DNA of 64,000 nt, taken from Galerina marginata (lineage: Eukaryota; Basidiomycota; Agaricomycetes; Agaricales; Galerinaceae). A model generated the notes under the pieces. The model saw only the letters and a program-made list of their open reading frames with translations, searched no databases and had not been told where the DNA came from. Below, piece after piece: positions 57,869 to 64,000 of the stretch. The stretch is from contig JAECYW010000026.1 in assembly GCA_023014335.1 (NCBI GenBank), positions 310,001-374,000 on the forward strand, written 5' to 3'. Position 1 is the first letter of the stretch. Each line of letters begins with the position of its first letter. The position numbers and the translations under genes were made by a program.

Positions 57869-59932
57869 TTACACCTTGTGTGTACCCCTTTCTTTGGCTA
57901 AAAGTGCCCGGCTTATCAATGAAATGGACGCGGAAACTAACATAAGGGTCTGTTGTGGTCAATATTTTCTGACTGTCCGATTTTAATATGAACAAAAGTG
58001 CGTACGCCTGCAAATATGGTTGGCCGTTTCCACTGAAAGTCCCCACCGAGCAATGCACCCTGAATGGGGGTGGATACAAGAGACCCGACACTGCTAAGAG
58101 CTAGAGCTAGCCCAGTTCGTGCGCTTGTAGCTGGGATTAGCTCCACCCGTCATGAGATTATGAAGGATAGAGCTCACCCAACCTCCTGAGGGCTTCTGGA
58201 TAGCGACGCTAATGTGGACATGGCCAACGAAAGCCCTGGAAAATTATTCAGCAGCTGTTCATGGGGCCCAATAAGATACAAAATATTTACAAGCACCGGA
58301 GAAAAAGCCGTAAAAAATGCTGACAACGACAAGAGTTGACGATGTTTTTCTTTAGCAAAATCAGCAAGGCAAATGAAGCGTTGAGAAGCCGCGTACACTC
58401 CAAGAACTGAAAAGATAGTAGCGGATGTACAGATTGTAACGGGTATAAAAATATTGTAAGGCCCGTAAGTGTCTGCGAGATAGTTAGTGCCAACACGGCC
58501 TATTCCGCCTACACCATTCATAATAGCAATCTAAAGTGCCTGAGTAAGCAAGTGTCCCAAGATTCAGAGCTGAAATCTAACCGAGTAGAAGGCCAATACT
58601 GGGTCTATTTCATGCTGAATGGCATACAGCTGCAAAAATACGACTACGATCTGCTTGAGCGTCTCGGAATGGAAGAAAATCGATGGCTAAGATCCCTTAC
58701 GAGGAAAATATAAAGCCATGCCCGAAAACAGGGCGCTGTGTTTGCGTGCAGAAAGTCAGAATGAAACGAACTATGATATTAAGCCAAGCTACATACCCAA
58801 AGACAGCCCACATGTAAGGTGGGTCGACAAAAAAGCCTTTAACACTTGGAAGTGGCACTGCTGCTCGAGACCGGACCTCGGTATATGCTGTTCGAACAAG
58901 GCAATTTCCCAGTACTAGACACCCGAGGACAATATAAGCACTTGCACGAACTGCCCTTCCAAATCCTATCGAAGGAATGAGGTGGCTGTAATTGCAACTT
59001 TTTAGCTTTTCTGATCAGGGAGTCGTGATAACCAACTTTAATACTTTTTTTCCCGTTGTCAGTAAAGAAGTAATTTTATTTTTGAAAATAGCTTACCAAT
59101 AGGGAAAATCAATGCCCCTACAGAGGTTCCGCTGAGTGCAATTCCGGTTGCCAGTGCCTTGCGACGACGGAAATGGTGACTCAGGACACCGATGGTCGGG
59201 ACAAAAGTGAAGCCAAGACCTAAGCCCATTCCAACTCCCTGGCTCAGAATAACCTTCGCATTGGTCTTGTAAGTCGGCAGGTTCTAAAGACCGACAAATC
59301 TACCCACCTGATAATACTTTCCGGGTTTCGATAAGGATAGCATGAAGAGACTGAAGCATCCTTTCTTAACACACGCACAGATACGGCGACTTTCGAGCTT
59401 ACGAAAATGTGAAAATTGTTCCACCCAGTATTTCAAGTGCATGGAAGTATCCGGCGTCAAATAGCTTTCCAGACAAGAGTCCCATAAAAAATGGCATTGT
59501 CAGTTGGATGCTTCCTATCCAACTAATAAATCACCCATCAGCTTAATATTATTGACCGCTAGCTGGGGTAGCACGTACGCAATTTTACTCGTGCTCTCGT
59601 TGGGTAAAAATATTCGAGTGTAGTAATCTTTGTGATTGGATTTAATACCAATTTGTGAACAAGGAACCCATGCATCACCTTGGTATACGCCAAATGAATA
59701 AAGATACCTGTTCAATGTGAGCCTGAAATACAGTTTAGAGCAGAGGGAACCTCCTTACCCAAATGTCGAGAATAAGATCATCCAACTGTGCATTAACAAG
59801 ATAAGCATTCTGAGCTGGAGAATAAGGTGGTGTAGCCTACGCTCCGGCTACCGTCAGCCAAGCGAAACGCCCTGAGGCGGGAATATCTATATCCGAAGGT
59901 ACCTCCGCAACCTTAAGCTCGGAAGGCCCCAT
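57869..59932 (-). CDS. MFS transporter, monocarboxylate-transporter-like (MFS-C)
   Basis: Minus-strand gene from the ATG at 59932 (MGPSELKVAEVPSDIDIPAS) to TAA at the complement of 57869-57871. Exons read GRFAWLTVAGAW, MILFSTFG, YLYSFGVYQDYYTRIFLP, WIGSIQLTMPFFMGLLSGKL, FDAGYFHALEILGGTIFTFS, LSQGVGMGLGLGFTFVPTIG, HHFRRRKALATGIALSG and FPI. GFGRAVRASAYIVLGCLVLG follows through the acceptor gatag. Later exons are YAIQHEIDPVLAFYS, IAIMNGVGGIGRVGTNYLAD, a SLSAFFTAFSP-type exon, GLSLAMSTLASLSRSPQEVG, TSARTGLALALSSVG and a last one ending KERGTHKV. About 12 transmembrane segments are expected. The exon plan matches MFS-A and MFS-B, and no break was found. The YGPYNIFIP motif of this group is present. 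Confidence 0.83.
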
Positions 59933-61925
59933 GTCGTTGGAGTTCCCTTTTTTTCTTGGATTTCCAGTGTACACATTTTCAGTCGTGCTTTTTGACGTAT
60001 TTGTGGGGGAGGTCATTGAAGGGACAGTATGGGAAGAGGTAACTACCGTGCGTTCTTTGGAAAGGTGTGAGTCAAAATGCTGGACCAGTCAGTCGGGCAA
60101 ATTGGACTTAGTGTGTATTCAGCGTTTTCACTCATTCGTCCTCCCGTGTGGAATGGTGATAGAAGCTGATGCTGTGAAAAATGCTTATATTAAGCGCGGC
60201 CCACTGAGATGCGGTTCTTGTTATAACATTCCCATCGGTCATCGGCCATGACAGCCTAGCTTTGGAAAGCCGCGGAGGTAATGAAGGCGACCATAATTAG
60301 AACCATCATTCACCCTTGTCCCGAGGCTTCTTTCATCTTGCGGAAGAAGCCGGGGGGACAACTCGAACCATGTTTTCTGCCGTCAGAAAGCCCTTTTTTT
60401 TGTCCGGGTCCTTAGATGGAACCAAAGAGTCTTTGGTTCCTAGTAAGTACGCAGAATTCGTGGAACCGATCATCACGAAAACAGCTAAAAATCTCGAAGA
60501 AGAACGAAGAAAATATGATCTCCGCGACTCCCGTTCATTACATGATGCTGGTGCTTCTTGATTACCTCACTCGTTTCATAGTCATAGGGCGCTGTAGATA
60601 TTTAATATGGCCCTTGCGGAGCCTGTAGAATTTGTTGGCAGTTGTAGGCATTCCTTCCGACTGTCCGAAATTATGATTTCTTACCTTCTAAATTAAGATG
60701 GACCTGGAGTTTTGGCGCCTATTTATTTTGGACCCCATATCTCCTTAGTTAAGCCGAGTTTTGGCCCAGGGCTTGGGGGAAAAGCCTTGGGACATGGGGC
60801 AAGTGTGACATTTAGGAATCAACGGTCCCTGTACGCCGGATGTCCGAATTGAAGGAAATCGGACAGTATTTAAGATTCGCATACGGAATACGGCGGCCAA
60901 AGCTGGCCCATGCCTTGGGTGTAGTACCTAGTTTATATGACCTTGGAGTACACGTTTCCTGATATATAAACCATAAATAGTTCTGATATGTAGCAGGTTG
61001 ACATCCCTGCTGTCAATTAAGAGCAAACTTATGACATACGAGGGGAAGATACCAGATTTATATGATTTCTCGGCAAGATAATAATGTGTGCCTGCGACAG
61101 ACTATCATGTAATCTCGGCGCATTCGGCTACTGGCCTACAGATGAATTGGAAATGTCTGCGAGACTGAATGTTTAGTACGGTATCTTATCTTGAGCCCAT
61201 GAAATCATTGTCCGAGGGTATAGACCAATTATTCCACCAGAAGAGTGTGATTCTAGCCGCATTCTTGGGTAAATCTTAGGTATTTCGCTTCCTATTGCCG
61301 ACGAGCTGATAGGAAGCGAAATACTGGCCCAAAAGAAATATATCTACTTAATTTTTACAGCAGCCTATAATACGAGGGAATATATTTCAGCCTGAGGTTC
61401 CGTAGGGGTACCAAAAATACCGCGCAGGAATCGGTTTGATTAAATTTACATCTGGAGCCTCGTAGTACTGGCTGGAAGGTAATTTCTCACATTGGCGTGG
61501 AAAGCAATTGCCAATGTGGCAAAACTTCTACTCAATATATTACTAGAATGATCACTCACGGCACTGTTTCTAAATTGGTTGGATTCAAGGGCGATGACCT
61601 GTTCACTTTCTGCGGGAATGGAAGCATAGTTTGAGAACTGCGGTCATATCTTCGACCTTCGGCCTAAGGCCATGTCGTCCCCGGACATATAAAATTACCC
61701 GTGTGATCTCTCGATATTATTGAAACATCAATAACGCCCGACATTCCGGAAACTCAAAGAAATAGCCATTAGATCGATAGCAGGAAATGGAAACATAGAA
61801 ATGTAAATCACATTCTTTATCACTCTACTTTGTAGCAAGAAAATGAGCGAAACACTCTCATCATCGACCATTATATTTCAGAGCCAGGGCAGCAACGGTT
61901 GCACAATTCGTAAGGAATTTAACAT
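59933..61925. other. Gene-poor, AT-rich region between MFS-C and the membrane protein gene
   Basis: Two plus-strand frames (59931-60251 and 60316-60561) overlap the MFS-C promoter side. The second (SGSLDGTKESLVPSKYAEFV, then a charged stretch) looks protein-like but has no domain I know. The rest, 60640-61925, shows only a perfect hairpin (61280-61324). Confidence 0.35.
61280..61324. repeat. Perfect 16-bp inverted repeat
   Basis: GTATTTCGCTTCCTAT (61280-61295) and ATAGGAAGCGAAATAC (61309-61324) pair over all 16 bases with a 13-base loop. Confidence 0.7.
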
Positions 61926-63227
61926 CTAACGTATCGTTCCTTTACATTCCTCTTGCCCTGTGTCCTTTCTAATATTTCCCATCTCGGTGTCGGCGTAATG
62001 GTCAATTCGCACCCTGATGTCCAACCCACTGTCAGCCAAATTTCCACTGGTGTCGGCGCCAGTGAAATTGGGAACAAAGAGTGGCAACTGACGACCTGTA
62101 TCTTGCACTCTGGAGGTCGACGCGCGAATGATAACCCCGTAGAATGTGATTGGGATGATCTGGCCAATCTGGTACAATCTTGTTAGTCCGACTAAGCACA
62201 AAAGTGACGAGGAAAATTAATTGTACCAAATCAATAACCACATATGCACCAGTGGATTTTGTTAAATAGGACGAAAGCATCGCTAAGAGGGCACAAGAAT
62301 ACAATGCACCACACTCGATGATAAATATCAGGAGCGGACGCAAGTTCCCACTCTTATATATGTATGAGCTGCTTGTTTTTGTTCCTCGCGACCGGTAAAA
62401 TCTGTTATTTACAGTCCATATTCTGTATGCCAATAAACCTGTAAGGATTTGGTCAAATCACTCTATAAAGTATGACACATAAACCGTACCAGTTGCGACA
62501 AAATTTGTAACGAAAGCAGTGGAATAAAAGGATATGACCCAACGTCCCACTTGAATCAAGAAAATATTTGCGCCATCGGCTACGGGTTGGGAAATGAGCC
62601 ATACAGTAGCCGTTGCGGAGACTAGTCGTGTTAATATAACGGAGAGGTTTCCAAATAATGATGCTCACCAGCAACAGCTACCCAAAGGATACAAGGGATT
62701 GCAATAATCCACCACGATTTCCACACAATATAGCAGCGATAGATCTGGAATACCGTATGAGACTCACTTGACTGCGGAAAATAAAAGACGTCAAAAACCA
62801 ATATCGCATCCGCAAGCAGAGTCTCGAGTTCGTAAACAGCATTTTTGAATGTTTCTTCTTTAGCTGCGGCAAAGAAAATATCAGAGCCACCGAAAACGAT
62901 GAAACCTCGATGAAGGTAAATGATGTCGGCAGCTATGTGCTGTACGTTTCGGTGTCTGTCAGCAACAATGTCTGTGGACGAACTGAGTTAGCACACTCAC
63001 CAATGTGCTGAGAATAAAGAGCAACAATGTGACGACCAACATAAGTTTGTTAATCCCAGACACTGTCCTCAAGTGGATCAAGGACCGCAGTGTCAATACA
63101 AACATCAGAACGGAGAACCCTACCGCTGTCGTTAAGGGGCTGAACTGGTTCATCGCATCGATGCCTTACCGTACAGAATTCCCTCGACTAGGGTAGATGT
63201 GAGGCTTGCGTCTTTGACTGTTAACAT
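61926..63227 (-). CDS. Multi-spanning (about 7 TM) membrane protein of an agaricomycete family
   Basis: Minus-strand gene. The start at 63227 (MLTVKDASLTSTLVEGILY) is joined by a short intron to VGFSVLMFVLTLRSLIHLR and NKLMLVVTLLLFILSTL. Following exons are HIAADIIYLHRGFIVFGGSD, IYRCYIVWKSWWIIAIPCIL, ADGANIFLIQ...WVISFYSTAFV, TGLLAYRIWTVNNRFYRSRG and LRPLLIFIIECGALYSCALL. The last exon, IGQIIPITFYGVIIRASTS, continues into a polar tail ending KGTIR, TAG at the complement of 61926-61928. The IYRCYIVW, LLAYRIW and P.T.YG...R motifs are typical of an abundant mushroom seven-helix family without known function, distinct from DUF6534. Introns are 45-80 bp, GT-AG. No break seen. Confidence 0.76.
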
Positions 63228-64000
63228 CGGGGGATGGATGTAAGGGAATATTGCGCCGATGCCTTTATCTATAGGCTTGGGTTACTGCCAGCTTTGGAGT
63301 TGATCAGGTATCAAACCCGCATTCGAACCGTGACCGCTGCAGCATAAGCCACAGCAGCCATTCATAGATTATGAAACGTGATCAGATCTGAGGGTTGAGC
63401 GGTGAGCTCTTCGATCGAAGCAGTGCATACTCATGCGTAAACAGGAAAATACTGAGGGCGATGATGCCCCACTGGCACACGCGTAAACAGTACAAAATTG
63501 GAATGATTACATATGGCATAAGCCACGTTGCCCAAAGCAAAGCGTCGGGTGCAATGGCTGTACTACACCAGCATCGGAAATTCGCTTGTGGCGATCTTTA
63601 AAGGAACTGACAAACTGAAGCCCACACGGGTTGACTTTTGAATACATCTCGAACTCTTCTGATGGTTCGGAATGGCCGATCACAGAAGTTCAGCTCCATG
63701 CACACTTGTGGGCGCCCCAGAAATAGAAAGGAAGTTTGAAACTGAATTGATGATTACCCCGGTATCTGGCGCTCAAGCTATGGAAGACCTTAATAACCTA
63801 CATTTCATCCATGACGACTCATCGTTTTTATTTTTAATAATACCCAAACCTAATCTTTCGCTATAAATTCCTACTTACCTCAGGTATCCCAACTCACTGC
63901 GGTAAACCCCGTCTGTTCCTCGGAATACCCAGCGCAGTTTTTTTCTGTTAAGTATGTGTTTCAATCTATCAACCGGTCTAGTGTGGTCATGCTGGTTGCG
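63228..64000. other. Right-edge region
   Basis: Frames of 64-68 codons at 63395-63601 and 63672-63866 have no recognisable domain. A GGTTCGAA-like motif (minus strand near 63320) does not fold into a tRNA. No gene supported. Confidence 0.35.

Noticed and set aside
59931..60251. 106-codon plus-strand frame overlapping the start of MFS-C
   Set aside because: Begins antisense to the MFS-C start codon and covers its promoter; no domain and no splice support.
63300..63380. tRNA-like GGTTCGAA motif on the minus strand
   Set aside because: Neither the T-arm stem nor an acceptor stem pairs, so it is not a tRNA gene.

Overview
The window looks like nuclear DNA of a mushroom-forming basidiomycete (Agaricomycetes). 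The genes are cut by many introns of about 45-65 bp (GT-AG, a few GC-AG), and the dominant family is the agaricomycete membrane-protein family that carries the DUF6534 domain. There are three genes for monocarboxylate-transporter-like MFS proteins, P450 genes and relics, a Ty1/copia LTR retrotransposon and two TA-flanked MITE-like elements. No rRNA, tRNA or CRISPR array was seen. All gene models are hand-spliced from homology between the paralogues and from splice signals. Names come from family recognition, not from database searches.

Layout. 1-7 kb: MFS-A (minus, runs off the left edge) and two intact DUF6534 genes. 7.3-15.5 kb: a decayed sucrose-type transporter, a decayed P450 and DUF6534 copy 3. 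15.6-18.4 kb: a minus-strand DUF6534 exon fragment and a frame-damaged copy 4. 19.8-27.8 kb: DUF6534 copy 5 (minus), MFS-B (minus) and copy 6 (plus). 28.3-33.5 kb: a second decayed transporter and DUF6534 copy 7 (minus). 35.9-47.7 kb: a third decayed transporter, a second decayed P450, a very young copia element (39838-45167, identical 420-bp LTRs, 5-bp target duplication), a scrap of a GH92-type glycosidase and DUF6534 copy 8, which is truncated and invaded by two MITE-like elements. 50.6-52.7 kb: an apparently complete P450. 57.9-59.9 kb: MFS-C (minus). 61.9-63.2 kb: a multi-spanning membrane protein gene (minus).

Much of the window is built from segmental duplication. The order transporter relic - P450 relic - DUF6534 occurs at 7.3-15.2 kb and again at 35.9-47.2 kb. 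The surroundings of copies 5 and 7 are also duplicates, and MFS-B is present in one and absent from the other. With nine DUF6534 loci (six readable as intact, three broken), three MFS genes and their decayed neighbours, this is an actively expanding and decaying cluster of membrane-protein genes. A shared role in moving or sensing small molecules is possible but is only inference from neighbourhood. Stretches at 18.4-19.8, 33.5-35.9, 48.4-50.6, 52.8-57.8 and 60-61.9 kb show nothing I can identify as a gene.
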